64,000 nucleotides of DNA from JAEUMD01 sp050250815 (GCA_050250815.1 JBFWNY010000001.1:1-64000); one strand, 5' to 3'. Numbered from the stretch's first letter, positions 1-9,136 are shown. The notes: generated from the letters alone by a model not told the origin. Translations and numbers: made by a program.

Positions 1-300
1 GAGTTTCGTCACGTTATCGTTGGGCACGGCATATCGCTCCTTTGGTGGAGAAGTGAGGTCGTCAACAAACCCCACGATATGCCGCCTTCACCGATTCACG
101 CCGTCACCAACTTCTGGGGATAGCTCGAATCATCGCCTGCAAGACTTTAGGCGAACGCTCGTTGGGGAAACGGCGCAAGCACACGGCATTGAGGCGAGCG
201 GAGTGGGCGTAGTTTTTTGTCTCTGGCCCCGCAATTTGGCGCGCCACGTTGACTTCCCAGTGGCGGCGCGGCATTCGCGACGGGTGCGAAGGGAACTGGC
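1..300. other. Window start without a convincing gene
   Basis: I see no gene I can support in these 300 bases. The open frames here are short and overlap one another, and none shows a recognisable motif. The stretch probably holds the promoter of the short-chain dehydrogenase that starts at 301 and the edge of something outside the window. Confidence 0.4.
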
Positions 301-1131
301 ATGGCGATGCATCACACTATTTTGATAACCGGCGCTTCGTCCGGAATTGGTCTCGCATCGGCCCGGATGCTCAGCGAGCGTGGCTGGCGCGTGCTGGCGA
401 CGGCGCGACGGGAGGAGGATCTGGCGCGCCTCGAGCGCGACGTGGGCGTCGAGGCAATCCCGCTCGAACTCTCCGATAGTGGTTCTATCGACCGTGCGGC
501 GGCCTTGGCGCTGGAACGGACGGACGGCCAATTGGGTGCGTTGTTCAACAACGCCGCCTATGGCCAGATCGGAGCGGTGGAAGACGTGACTGCCAGCGAG
601 CTGCGGCGGCAGTTCGAAGTCAACGTCGTCGGTACGCACGCGCTCACGCGCGCCATACTTCCTTCAATGCGTGCCAAAGGCGCGGGCCGCATCGTGCAAT
701 GCTCTTCGGTTCTCGGTCTCGTATCGGGGCCGTATCGCGGCGCCTATGCTGCCTCGAAGTTCGCCCTGGAGGCATTGTCGGATTCGATGCGCCTGGAACT
801 CAGGGGCTCTGGAGTGGATGTGGTGCTGATCGAGCCCGGCCCGATCCGGACGCGCTTCCTCGAATCCGCGCTCGCGAACTTCCAAGATACCGTCGACATC
901 GAAGGCTCGGTCCATGTCGACACGTATCGCCGCCGTCTCGCCTCCATGAAGGCCGGTGGCAAGCAGCTTTTCAAGCTGGAGCCTGAGGCTGTCGCGCGGA
1001 AGCTGCTGACGGCGCTGGAGGCACGGACGCCAAAGGCGCGGTACTACGTGACGGCGCCCACTTATCTCGCCGCCGCAATGAAACGCATTCTTCCGGCGCG
1101 CCTCTTGGACGAGATCGCGGCGCGGCAGTGA
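301..1131 (+). CDS. SDR-family NAD(P)-dependent oxidoreductase
   Basis: A 276-residue classical short-chain dehydrogenase/reductase, probably cytoplasmic. The N-terminal dinucleotide-binding motif TGASSGIG begins near residue 10. An NNAAYG segment corresponds to the family NNAG motif, and the catalytic pair appears as YAASK near residues 150-154, with an upstream serine in the CSSVLG segment. The region after the active site contains EPGPIRTRF, typical of sterol- or retinol-type SDRs. The substrate cannot be told from sequence. The gene runs opposite to the following rlmH and appears to be a single unit. The ATG at 301 lies just before the beta strand that opens the Rossmann fold, so it fits as the start. 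Confidence 0.85.
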   Translation: MAMHHTILITGASSGIGLASARMLSERGWRVLATARREEDLARLERDVGVEAIPLELSDSGSIDRAAALALERTDGQLGALFNNAAYGQIGAVEDVTASELRRQFEVNVVGTHALTRAILPSMRAKGAGRIVQCSSVLGLVSGPYRGAYAASKFALEALSDSMRLELRGSGVDVVLIEPGPIRTRFLESALANFQDTVDIEGSVHVDTYRRRLASMKAGGKQLFKLEPEAVARKLLTALEARTPKARYYVTAPTYLAAAMKRILPARLLDEIAARQ

Positions 1132-1166
1132 TGAGCCTCTCGCTACCCACATGTGCGTGGTCGCGT

Positions 1167-1649
1167 TCAATCGCGGTGGTAGGGGTGCCCGGCAACGATC
1201 GTGATCGCGCGATAGATTTGTTCGAGCAGAACGGCGCGTGCCAGGCCGTGAGGTAGTGTCATCGGCCCGAGCGAGAGAGTGCTGCGGGCTGCTCGAAGCG
1301 CCACCTCGCCGTGTCCGTCCGCGCCGCCGATGAGGAAGCTGGCAGCGCGCGCTCCGCTGTCACGGATGCGCACGAGTTCTCCGGCGAAGGCACGGCTCGA
1401 TAGTGCACGTCCCCGCTCGTCGAGCGCGATGAGATAGTCGGCAGCGGCGGCAGAATTGAGCAGACGTGCCGCCTCGTCGTCGCGCCGCTGCTTCGCGTCG
1501 CCTGCGCGCGATTCGGTGAGCTCATCGATGGTCAGAGGTCCGAGCGCGACACTGCGGCCCTGCGCGTCAATTCGTTCGGCGTAGCGCGCGACGATATCCG
1601 TCTCGCCGCGATCCTTGAGCCGGCCGATTGCTGCTATGACAAGGCGCAT
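1167..1649 (-). CDS. rlmH: 23S rRNA (pseudouridine1915-N3)-methyltransferase RlmH
   Basis: A 160-residue SPOUT-class methyltransferase that uses S-adenosylmethionine to methylate pseudouridine 1915 in helix 69 of 23S rRNA. The sequence opens MRLVIAAIGRLKD and contains the ALDERG segment, the IGGADGH glycine-rich loop of the SPOUT knot and the C-terminal LLEQIYRA...AGHPYHRD signature. Almost the whole family ends in HPYH. I chose the ATG at 1649 rather than the in-frame ATG ten codons upstream because homologues begin at MRL. It follows nadD and rsfS on the same strand, a common bacterial order. No strong ribosome-binding site is visible. Confidence 0.95.
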   Translation of the reverse strand: MRLVIAAIGRLKDRGETDIVARYAERIDAQGRSVALGPLTIDELTESRAGDAKQRRDDEAARLLNSAAAADYLIALDERGRALSSRAFAGELVRIRDSGARAASFLIGGADGHGEVALRAARSTLSLGPMTLPHGLARAVLLEQIYRAITIVAGHPYHRD

Positions 1650-1749
1650 GGTGGTGCCGCGGGTGCAGGCCCGATGCAACGTTCCAGGCGAGCCCGTCGC
1701 CGGTCACGCTCGACGCGTGAACCGGCAGCCGTAACGGGAGAGCGCAGGC

Positions 1750-2160
1750 TCAGTGCGCCGTTGCATCCACCGGGCGATCCGCGCTCCACATCTTCTCCAG
1801 ATTGTAGAAGTCGCGCACCTCGGGCCGGAAGACGTGGACGATCAGGTCGCCAGTATCGATCAGCACCCAATCGCAGGCTTCCTTGCCCTCGACCCGTGCC
1901 CGGCCTTGGCCAACTTCCTTTAGCTTGCGCTGGATCTGGTCGGCAATGGCTCCGACGTGCCGGTCGGTGCGACCGGTGGCGATCACCATGTAATCGCCGA
2001 TCGTCGTCTTACCCTCAAGATCGATGGTCACGATCTCCTCCGCCTTGGCTTCATCAAGCCAGTGGCAGATCTGGTCGCGGAGGGTGCGAGAGGCTTCCTT
2101 CGCAGAAAGCGCCTCGTTGGGAGGTATGCGCTTTTCGGCATCCCCGATGGCTGTTCGCAT
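1750..2160 (-). CDS. rsfS: Ribosome silencing factor RsfS
   Basis: A 136-residue protein of the RsfS/Iojap (DUF143) family. It binds ribosomal protein uL14 on the large subunit and blocks subunit joining when nutrients are short. Recognisable family segments are KAEEIVTIDLEGKT, DYMVIATGRTDRHV, GKEACDWVLIDTGDLIVHVF and REFYNLE-like RDFYNLEKMW near the C terminus. The gene sits between nadD and rlmH on the minus strand, about 100 bp upstream of rlmH. About 25 residues precede the core domain, which is within the normal range. Confidence 0.95.
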   Translation of the reverse strand: MRTAIGDAEKRIPPNEALSAKEASRTLRDQICHWLDEAKAEEIVTIDLEGKTTIGDYMVIATGRTDRHVGAIADQIQRKLKEVGQGRARVEGKEACDWVLIDTGDLIVHVFRPEVRDFYNLEKMWSADRPVDATAH

Positions 2161-2396
2161 CGTGTGAGCGTGGTCCTTTCCTGCTCGCCGGTGTCGCCGT
2201 TTGGCTCCGCAATTCCGGCCCGGTCGTCAACCGACGGAGGCATCCATCGGCCGCGGGCACTCGAGACGTGGGACGTTGCGCCGCAATTGCAAGGATACGC
2301 GCGCCGCGGCGGCCCTGGCAACCGCGTTGAGGTGATCTTGGTGTGTCGTTGCAGACCGGTGCGCGGCCGCCACGCCGGCAAAAATGGTAAGTTTTA

Positions 2397-3032
2397 TCAG
2401 TCTGTTGCATTGCGGATCGCGTGATGGCGCAGATCCGTCGAGGACAACGCGGAGAGCCGGGCGGGAAGGAAAACCCAAGCTGGCGGCGCCAGAAGGGCCA
2501 GGTTTCGAGACATAGCGGCGTCGGTCCGATACCTCCAGAACACCCGCGCTGCCGGCGAGGAAAGTGCCTTTAGGTGCCACCCGGGCCGATCGACGACCGC
2601 GACGGGGAAGCTGCGGAAGATGTCGCGCCATCGCCGCCAGCGGTGGACCTCGGCCAAATTGTCCGCGCCCATCACCCAGACGAAACGGGTCCTCGGATAG
2701 CGGGCGCTCAAGACGTTCAGGGTGTCGGCGGAATAGGCGGTGGGAAGTTCGCTCTCGAAGCCGGTCACCTCCATACGCGGATGGCGGGCCAGCGCGCGGC
2801 AGCCGGCCATGCGCTCGGCCAAAGGCGATAGGTCGCGAACCGACTTCAGCGGATTGCCTGGGCTCACCAGCCACCAAAGCTGGTCGAGGCCGAGCCGGCG
2901 TAGGGCGGTCGCGGCAACCGTGAAGTGCCCGTGGTGAGGGGGATTGAAGGATCCGCCCATGAGCCCGACGGTCTCGCCGGCGCGTGCTGCGGGCAAGCCG
3001 AGGAGCAGCAGCGGGCGTGCTTGGCGCATCAT
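2397..3032 (-). CDS. nadD: Nicotinate-nucleotide adenylyltransferase NadD
   Basis: A 211-residue enzyme that makes deamido-NAD from nicotinate mononucleotide and ATP, an essential step of NAD synthesis. The nucleotidyltransferase signature is seen as GGSFNPPHHGHF near residues 26-37. The C-terminal SSTDLR matches the (S/T)xxxxR/K ATP-binding motif of the family. The WVMGADNLAEVHRWRRW segment is typical of NadD. A hydrophobic PLLLLGLP run precedes the first strand, as in many alphaproteobacterial NadD proteins. It heads the nadD-rsfS-rlmH group. In many relatives proA or proB lies directly upstream; here a small secreted-protein gene and about 650 bp separate it from proA. Confidence 0.95.
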   Translation of the reverse strand: MMRQARPLLLLGLPAARAGETVGLMGGSFNPPHHGHFTVAATALRRLGLDQLWWLVSPGNPLKSVRDLSPLAERMAGCRALARHPRMEVTGFESELPTAYSADTLNVLSARYPRTRFVWVMGADNLAEVHRWRRWRDIFRSFPVAVVDRPGWHLKALSSPAARVFWRYRTDAAMSRNLALLAPPAWVFLPARLSALSSTDLRHHAIRNATD

Positions 3033-3076
3033 GCGCGTTCAGCCCCGCATAGGCGCCGCACGCAGCGAAACGCGAG

Positions 3077-3097
3077 CCGCAGCGAGAACCGCTGCGG
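3077..3097 (-). terminator. Possible hairpin downstream of the small secreted-protein gene
   Basis: An 8-bp inverted repeat (CCGCAGCG/CGCTGCGG) with a five-base loop lies between the small secreted-protein gene and nadD. It has no clear run of T on the minus-strand side, so it may be an attenuator or mRNA-stabilising hairpin rather than a true intrinsic terminator. Confidence 0.3.
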
Positions 3098-3126
3098 CCC
3101 GCCGTCGATCTTCCGTTTCGAATGCG

Positions 3127-3435
3127 TCAGGCGGCCGGCTTCTTGGCGACCTTCTTGACGACCGGCTTGCCGGGAGCTGTTGCCTTGCGCGGCACGGCCT
3201 TCTTGGGGGCAGCGCGCGGCACGGGTTTCAGCGCCTTCTTCAGCGGCGCAACGGCCGCGGGTGCTGCGGCACCTTTTGACGGCGCCGTGCCCCACTGCTC
3301 GCGCTGCTTGATCAGCGCGTCCAGGCTGTCGGTGGCAAGGGCCGGCCGGCCGGCGACGGAGCTCGGCTCCGCGGTGAGCGCCGGCAGGGCGAGAAGGGGC
3401 AGGGTGGCGACAATCAACGCGATACGACGAAACAT
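3127..3435 (-). CDS. Small secreted protein with Lys/Ala/Pro-rich tail
   Basis: A 102-residue protein I do not recognise. Residues 1-21 (MFRRIALIVATLPLLALPAL) form a clear Sec signal peptide, with cleavage likely after ALTA. A short mature N-terminal part (SLDALIKQREQWG) is followed by a low-complexity basic tail rich in Ala, Lys and Pro (about residues 55-102) ending KKVAKKPAA. Such tails are seen in small alphaproteobacterial envelope proteins and may contact nucleic acid or acidic polymers. It is co-oriented with nadD and about 95 bp upstream of it. The function is unknown. The basic tail raises some risk of misprediction, but the signal peptide supports a real gene. Confidence 0.55.
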   Translation of the reverse strand: MFRRIALIVATLPLLALPALTAEPSSVAGRPALATDSLDALIKQREQWGTAPSKGAAAPAAVAPLKKALKPVPRAAPKKAVPRKATAPGKPVVKKVAKKPAA

Positions 3436-3686
3436 TCTTGGTCTCTCCTGGGACTTCTTTCCGATCCGTCAGCGCGCAGGGCAGCTCGGAGTCTCGGCCG
3501 GCCGCAGCGTGGATCATGCTCAATATACTGCAAAGGCCAAAGTGTAACGATGGTTTAGGGGCGCTCACTTGCATTCCGGTTGTGTACTCGTCGAGCATAG
3601 TGGCTCGCGCTCTTGCATTCTTCTATGCCAAAACGATCGGCGTCGGCGCTACGAGCTTCAAAAGCTTCCGCGGGAAGACCTGCCGG

Positions 3687-4982
3687 TCAACGCGGCCGCG
3701 TCTGGCCGCTGCCCCGCACGACGTACTTGAAGCTCGTCAGTTGCTCGACGCCGACCGGCCCTCGTGCGTGCAGCTTGCCGGTGGCGATGCCGATCTCCGC
3801 ACCCATGCCGAATTCGCCGCCGTCGGCGAATTGCGTCGAGGCGTTGTGCAGGACGATGGCCGAATCGACGCGCTTCAGAAAGCGCTCGGCGGTGGCGACG
3901 CATTCAGTGACGATCGCGTCCGTGTGCTGCGAGCCGTAGCGTGCGATGTGCCGGATCGCCTCGTCGACACCATCGACGGATTTGACTGCGATGATCGCAT
4001 CGAGGAACTCGCGGCCGTAGTCGGCGGCGCTTGCCGGCACCACGCGCGCGTCGGCTGCCTGCGCAGCAGCATCGCCGCGGACTTCGCAGCCGGCATCCAG
4101 CAAGGCTTTCACGAGCGGGCGCATGTAGTCCTCGTCAGCGTTTCGGTCGACGAGCAGGCATTCGGTGGCGCCACAGACACCGGTGCGCCGCATCTTTGCA
4201 TTGACGACGATGTCGCGCGCCATGTCGATGTCGGCGCCGCGGTCGACGTATGTGTGACAGATGCCCTCCAGGTGCGCGAACACGGGAACGCGCGCCTCGT
4301 TCTGCACGCGCTCGACGAGGCTCCTGCCGCCGCGCGGAACAATGACGTCGATGCAGCCGTCGAGACCGCGCAGCATGTGGCCGACCGCCTCGCGGTCGGT
4401 CGTCGGCACGAGCTGGATGGCTGCCTCGGGCAAGCCGGCTGCGCGCAGTCCACGCTTCAGGCAGGTCAGGATCGCCAGGCTCGACACGTGGCTGTCGGAG
4501 CCGCCGCGCAGGATCGCGGCATTGCCGGCCTTGAGCGCGAGAGCGCCAGCATCGGCGGTGACGTTGGGCCGGCTCTCGTAGATGATGCCGATGACGCCCA
4601 GCGGCACGCGCACACGCGAGATCTCGAGCCCATTGGGCCGGCGCCACTGTGCCAGAAGGGTGCCGACGGGATCATCCAAGGCTGCGATCTGCTCAAGCCC
4701 CTTTGCAATGCCTTCGACGCGGGCGGGATCGAGCGTCAGCCGGTCGATGTAGGCGGCCGTACGGCCGGCCTCCTCTGCGGTTGCCAGATCCTGGGCATTG
4801 GCAGCGATGATCTCAGCGGTGTGCTGGCGCAGCTCGGTGGCTGCCGTGGTCAGCGCCAAGTCCTTGGCCTCCCGCGGCGCCAGAGCGAGCGCGGCTGCCG
4901 CCTCGCGAGCGGCGCGGCCAAGCGCCAGCATGGTCTCCTCCAGCGTGGAGCCGGAAAGTCGCTTCTGCGCGGCTGCGGTCAT
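3687..4982 (-). CDS. proA: Gamma-glutamyl phosphate reductase ProA
   Basis: A 431-residue NADPH-dependent enzyme that reduces gamma-glutamyl phosphate to glutamate-5-semialdehyde, step two of proline synthesis. It belongs to the aldehyde dehydrogenase superfamily. Typical segments are RVPLGVIGIIYESRPNVT, KAGNAAILRGG, IVPRGG and TGVCGATECLLVD, which holds the catalytic cysteine. The C terminus ends GPVGVEQLTSFKYVVRG, the usual ProA end. The gene lies 24 bp downstream of proB on the same strand and is likely cotranscribed with it. The length is normal for the family. Confidence 0.97.
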   Translation of the reverse strand: MTAAAQKRLSGSTLEETMLALGRAAREAAAALALAPREAKDLALTTAATELRQHTAEIIAANAQDLATAEEAGRTAAYIDRLTLDPARVEGIAKGLEQIAALDDPVGTLLAQWRRPNGLEISRVRVPLGVIGIIYESRPNVTADAGALALKAGNAAILRGGSDSHVSSLAILTCLKRGLRAAGLPEAAIQLVPTTDREAVGHMLRGLDGCIDVIVPRGGRSLVERVQNEARVPVFAHLEGICHTYVDRGADIDMARDIVVNAKMRRTGVCGATECLLVDRNADEDYMRPLVKALLDAGCEVRGDAAAQAADARVVPASAADYGREFLDAIIAVKSVDGVDEAIRHIARYGSQHTDAIVTECVATAERFLKRVDSAIVLHNASTQFADGGEFGMGAEIGIATGKLHARGPVGVEQLTSFKYVVRGSGQTRPR

Positions 4983-5006
4983 CGGTCCTACATCTCCTTG
5001 CCGGGT

Positions 5007-6215
5007 TCAGCCGTTGCGCCCTGTACCGCCGACAAGCGCGCGATTGAGGGCCATGTCGTCGCGATGGATCAACTCGTCGCGGCCGGCGAAGCCCAGGATA
5101 TCCGCTATTTCGCGCGAACGCTTGCCGACGATGCGGTCCGCATCCGCCCGCGAATAGGCGATGAGGCCACGGCCCAGCTCGTGGCCGTTCTCGGAGCGAA
5201 TGATGACAACATCGCCGCGGTCGAAGCTGCCGCTCACCGATCGGACGCCGGCCGGCAGCAGGCTCTTGCCGGCGGTCAGCGCCTTCTGGGCGCCGTCGTC
5301 GACGACGACCAGGCCCTTGGGCTCGAGCTGGCCCGAGATCCAGCGCTGCTTCGCCGTCACCGGATCGGAGGGAGCGAGGAACCACGTGGCGGCGCAACCG
5401 CTGCCGATTGCCGCAAGCGGGTTCATGACCTTGCCTGATGCGATGATCATGTCGCAGCCGGCAGCACGCGCGATCTTTCCCGCCTCGATCTTGGTTTTCA
5501 TGCCGCCTTTCGACAGCTCCGTGCCTGCATCGCCCGCCATCGCCTCGATCTCGGGCGTGATCTCGGTGACGACATCGAGGCGGCGGGCCTGCTCGGACGT
5601 GCCGGGCGGGGCCGTGTACAGGCCATCGATGTCGGACAGCAGCACGAGGCAATCGGCCGACACCATCGAGGCGACGCGCGCCGACAGGCGGTCGTTGTCG
5701 CCGTAGCGGATTTCCGTCGTCGCGACCGTATCGTTCTCGTTGACCACCGGGATCGCCTTCAAGGCGAGCAGCCGCTCGATCGTGTGGCGCGCGTTGAGAT
5801 AGCGCCGCCGCTCTTCGGTGTCGCCGAGCGTGACCAGGATCTGCGCGGCAGTGAGGCCGCGCCTCCTGGCGAAATCCTGGTAGGCATGCGCGAGGCTGAT
5901 CTGGCCGACGGCAGCGGCCGCCTGACTCTGTTCCAGGTCGAGCGGCCCCTTGGGCAGCTTCAGCATGTGCCGTCCGAGCGCGATGGCGCCGGAAGACACG
6001 AGCACCAGCTGTTTGCCTGCGGCGGCGAGCGCCGCCACGTCGTCCATCAGCGAGGAGAGCCAGTCGGTCTTGAGGATTCCCGTTTGCCGGTCGACGAGCA
6101 GCGCCGAGCCGATCTTCACGACGATGCGTTCGGCCTCAGCCCACTCGGGCCGCGGTCTGCCGCGCTCGGACGTGACATTGGCATCGGGCACGGCGTGCTT
6201 TCGGGGGTCGCTCAT
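5007..6215 (-). CDS. proB: Glutamate 5-kinase ProB with PUA domain
   Basis: A 402-residue kinase that phosphorylates the gamma-carboxyl of glutamate, the feedback-controlled first step of proline synthesis. The amino-acid-kinase domain starts near residue 30 (RIVVKIGSALLVD). It includes LVSSGAIALG, VVNENDTVAT, NDRLSARVASMV, LLSDIDGLYT and GGMKTKIEAGKIA. A C-terminal PUA domain follows from about residue 300. The N terminus has about 27 more residues than most family members, with no motif visible in them, so a start closer to the kinase domain is possible. In many Alphaproteobacteria obgE precedes proB; here folC, itself minus-strand, lies upstream. Confidence 0.96.
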   Translation of the reverse strand: MSDPRKHAVPDANVTSERGRPRPEWAEAERIVVKIGSALLVDRQTGILKTDWLSSLMDDVAALAAAGKQLVLVSSGAIALGRHMLKLPKGPLDLEQSQAAAAVGQISLAHAYQDFARRRGLTAAQILVTLGDTEERRRYLNARHTIERLLALKAIPVVNENDTVATTEIRYGDNDRLSARVASMVSADCLVLLSDIDGLYTAPPGTSEQARRLDVVTEITPEIEAMAGDAGTELSKGGMKTKIEAGKIARAAGCDMIIASGKVMNPLAAIGSGCAATWFLAPSDPVTAKQRWISGQLEPKGLVVVDDGAQKALTAGKSLLPAGVRSVSGSFDRGDVVIIRSENGHELGRGLIAYSRADADRIVGKRSREIADILGFAGRDELIHRDDMALNRALVGGTGRNG

Positions 6216-6290
6216 GACGCGCTCTGGTGGTAGGTCGGTTCGCCGCTCTGATAGCAGGGTTCGCGGTTCGATCGAAAGGCCGGGGAGCCT

Positions 6291-7625
6291 TCAGTTGGGC
6301 TGGGCAGCGACGCCTTCCTGCAGCGCCAGCACGTGGCCCGCCAGATAAAGCGATCCGCAGATCAGCACGCGCTTTGGGCCCGGGCTCATTGCCTCGATGC
6401 GTTGCAGCGCCGGCTCGATGCCCGTGTGCGCCTCGGCCGCGACACCGACGCCGGTCGCGGCGGCGGCGAGGCGGGCTGGCTCGTAGGGCTGCTCGTGCGC
6501 ACCCGGGATCGGCACGGCGAGTACCTTTCGGCAAAGGCCGCGGAAGTGGGACAGGAACCCGGCTGCGTCTTTGAGCCCCAGCATGCCCACGACGAGATAG
6601 AGCGGCCGAGGCTGCCGCTCCTCAAGATCGGCCATCGACTGTGCCAGCACCTCGCCGGCTGCGGGATTGTGGCCGCCGTCGAGCCAAAGCTCGGAGCCAT
6701 GCCCCAGCATGTTGGCGAGTGGACCATGTGTGATCCGCTGCAGGCGGGCGGGCCACTCGACTCCGACGAGACCCGCTTCGATGGCATGCTCCGGAATGGC
6801 AAAGCGATCGAGCGCCAGCGCCGCGGCGACAGCAGTGCCGGCGTTGACGATCTGATGCGGGCCGATCAGGGCCGGGCTCGGCAGGTCGAGCAGCCGGTCC
6901 TCGGACTGCACGACCAGTCGCCCGCGCTGCTCGTAGGCGTCATAGTGCTCGCCCCACAGTATCAGCGGAGCGGACACCCGCGCGGCCGTCGCCGCGATCA
7001 CCGCCAGCGCCTCGGGGTCCTGCTGGGAGACGACGCAGGGCATGCCGGGCTTGAGGATGCCGGCCTTCTCCGCCGCAATGAGCGCCAAGCGGTCACCGAG
7101 CTTCTCGGCATGGTCGAGGGAGACGGGGGTGATGATGCCGAGCTCCGGCCGTGGCACCACGTTGGTCGCGTCGAGCCGGCCGCCAAGGCCCACCTCGAGC
7201 AGCAGGATATCGGCTGGCGTTTCAGCGAACGCCAGGAAGGCCGCCGCGGTCGTGATCTCGAACTGGGTGATATCGTCGCCGCTATTGACCGCCTGCGTGC
7301 GCTTCAACACGTCGACGAGGGCATCCTCGGCGATCGGCAGCGCCTTGCCCCCGTGACGTGCTAGCACGATGCGCTCGTGGAAGCGGACGAGGTGCGGCGA
7401 GGTGTAGACGTGGACGCCGAGCCCGGCTGCTTCCGCCATGGCCTTGAGATAGGCGGTGACAGATCCCTTGCCGTTGGTGCCGGCGATGTGCACGACGGGG
7501 GGCAGCGACAGGTGCGGATTGCCGAGCTTGGCAAGCAGCCGCTCGATGCGGCCGAGCGACAGATCGATCAGCTTCGGGTGGAGCTTCTTCAGGTCGGCGA
7601 GAAGCTTGTCGCTGGTCGGCATCAC
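6291..7625 (-). CDS. folC: Bifunctional dihydrofolate/folylpolyglutamate synthase FolC
   Basis: A 444-residue Mur-ligase-family enzyme that couples glutamate to dihydropteroate and extends folate polyglutamates using ATP. The P-loop reads HIAGTNGKGSV near residues 48-58. TSPHLVRFHERI, LLEVGLGGRLDATN, SLDHAEKLG and WLDGGHNPAAG are all diagnostic. The gene starts MMPTSDKLLADL; the second Met is an equal candidate. It is the last gene of a trpA-accD-folC series on the minus strand, an order conserved in many Alphaproteobacteria. The gap to accD is about 180 bp. Confidence 0.96.
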   Translation of the reverse strand: MMPTSDKLLADLKKLHPKLIDLSLGRIERLLAKLGNPHLSLPPVVHIAGTNGKGSVTAYLKAMAEAAGLGVHVYTSPHLVRFHERIVLARHGGKALPIAEDALVDVLKRTQAVNSGDDITQFEITTAAAFLAFAETPADILLLEVGLGGRLDATNVVPRPELGIITPVSLDHAEKLGDRLALIAAEKAGILKPGMPCVVSQQDPEALAVIAATAARVSAPLILWGEHYDAYEQRGRLVVQSEDRLLDLPSPALIGPHQIVNAGTAVAAALALDRFAIPEHAIEAGLVGVEWPARLQRITHGPLANMLGHGSELWLDGGHNPAAGEVLAQSMADLEERQPRPLYLVVGMLGLKDAAGFLSHFRGLCRKVLAVPIPGAHEQPYEPARLAAAATGVGVAAEAHTGIEPALQRIEAMSPGPKRVLICGSLYLAGHVLALQEGVAAQPN

Positions 7626-7807
7626 GGCCTTCTCTCGCCTCCCGGTGTTCGCTTCCGGTGCGCGCTATGCGCCGCCTGACCTCCTGGGCGCCCGCCCGCT
7701 GGGGTGATCCGCGACGCGAGGCTTGTGCCGGCACATGCCCTCTTGGCGCGGGCGGCATCGCGCCGATCACATTTCGCTACAGCGGATCGCAGGTCGAGAC
7801 AATTGCT

Positions 7808-8905
7808 TTACGTGCGGGGCTGGGGCTTCTTGCGCGCAGCCTCACTGGTGCCGCTGGCCTCGCCGCCGGCATCGCGCGCGCGGCGCTCAGGGTCGAAGCG
7901 CTCCTGGTCGGGCACCGGCTCGGGATGCACCACAACGCCCGCGGAGACGACCGGAAGCGCCTCTGGCGCCGCGGTGTCGGCGCCGTTGCGATACGGCTTC
8001 CCGTTCATCACGCGCCCGGCTTGCGTTTTGCCGGTGGCCGGGCGCTTTCCCGCCTTCGCCTGCGTCAGCACACGAACGATGCGCGCCAGCGTGTCGCGCA
8101 GCTTATGGCGGTGCACGACCATGTCGACCATGCCGTGCGCCAGCAGATACTCGGCGCGCTGGAAGCCATCGGGAAGCTGTTCGCGGATGGTCTGCTGGAT
8201 GACACGCGGCCCGGCAAAGCAGATGAGCGCGCCGGGCTCGGCGATGTGGATGTCGCCCAGCATGGCATAGGAGGCGGTAACGCCGCCGGTGGTCGGATCG
8301 GTGAGGACGACGACATAGGGCAGCCCCTTGTCACGCAGGCGCTGTACGGCGATCGTCGTGCGCGGCATCTGCATGAGCGAGAGGATGCCCTCCTGCATGC
8401 GCGCTCCGCCGGACGCCGCGAACAGGATGAACGGCGCGCCGCGCTTCAGCGCATGTTCCATGCCGGAGATCACGGCCTCTCCCGCCGCCATGCCGAGCGA
8501 GCCCGCCATGAAGCGGAAGTCCTGGATCGCGACGACCACGGGCATGCCGTCGAGCTGACCCTCGGCCACCACGACGGCGTCCTCGAGCTCTGTCTTTGCC
8601 TTGGCGTCCTTGATGCGATCCGTGTAGCGCCGGGCGTCGCGGAACTTGAGCGGGTCCTGCGGCACGGTCGGATTGGGAATGACCGAGACGCCGCCTTCGG
8701 AGAACAGGTGGGCGAGCCGCTGCGGCGCCGTCATGCGTTCGTGATGGTCGGAACCGGGAAAGACGAACTGGTTGGCCTCGAGGTCCTTGGCGAACACCAT
8801 CTGCCCGGTCTCGGGGCACTTGACCCAGAGATTGTCGGGAACATCCCGCTTCGTCGCCAGGAATCCCCGGATCTTGGGGCGGACGACGTTGTTGATCCAG
8901 TTCAC
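7808..8905 (-). CDS. accD: Acetyl-CoA carboxylase carboxyltransferase subunit beta AccD
   Basis: A 365-residue beta subunit of the carboxyltransferase that moves the carboxyl group from biotin to acetyl-CoA in fatty acid synthesis; it works with AccA. The core shows FMAGSLGMAAGEAV, FAASGGARMQEGILSLMQM and DPTTGGVTASYAMLGD. The N terminus, where E. coli AccD has a four-cysteine zinc ribbon, here reads LWVKCPETGQMVF...FVFPGSDHH. Only one of the four cysteines remains, so zinc cannot be bound in the usual way. As known from related Rhizobiales AccD proteins, this loss is tolerated. The C-terminal tail of about 70 residues is charged and disordered. It lies between trpA and folC. Confidence 0.96.
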   Translation of the reverse strand: MNWINNVVRPKIRGFLATKRDVPDNLWVKCPETGQMVFAKDLEANQFVFPGSDHHERMTAPQRLAHLFSEGGVSVIPNPTVPQDPLKFRDARRYTDRIKDAKAKTELEDAVVVAEGQLDGMPVVVAIQDFRFMAGSLGMAAGEAVISGMEHALKRGAPFILFAASGGARMQEGILSLMQMPRTTIAVQRLRDKGLPYVVVLTDPTTGGVTASYAMLGDIHIAEPGALICFAGPRVIQQTIREQLPDGFQRAEYLLAHGMVDMVVHRHKLRDTLARIVRVLTQAKAGKRPATGKTQAGRVMNGKPYRNGADTAAPEALPVVSAGVVVHPEPVPDQERFDPERRARDAGGEASGTSEAARKKPQPRT

Positions 8906-9025
8906 GCGTCAGGCTCCTTCACAACAGAGCATCCTACCGAAGACACTCCGCACCGGAGGCATTCCGTCTCCGATCGTGCGCTCGCTCGGTGCCGCGCAAC
9001 GATCTGGCGGGTTGCTGCCGTCCGC

Positions 9026-9071
9026 GGTCGGACTTGGCCCGGTCGGATTCTGGCCCGGTCGAATTTGGATC
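9026..9071. repeat. Three degenerate tandem repeats between trpA and accD
   Basis: Three consecutive 15-16-base units starting GGTCG lie at 9026-9040, 9041-9056 and 9057-9071, in the gap between trpA and accD. The first two are the most alike (GGTCGGA then CTTGGCCC or TTCTGGCCC). The third is diverged. The role is unknown. Confidence 0.55.
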
Positions 9072-9136
9072 GGACCTCCCGACCGCCGCCGGAGTGCGGC
9101 GGAGGCAGCGCAACGGCAGCGCTTTTTCGCGCCGCA

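Noticed and set aside
3438..5438. Long plus-strand open frame of 666 codons opposite proA and proB
   Set aside because: It is antisense to two well-conserved enzymes and has no family motif. GC-rich third positions open such shadow frames.
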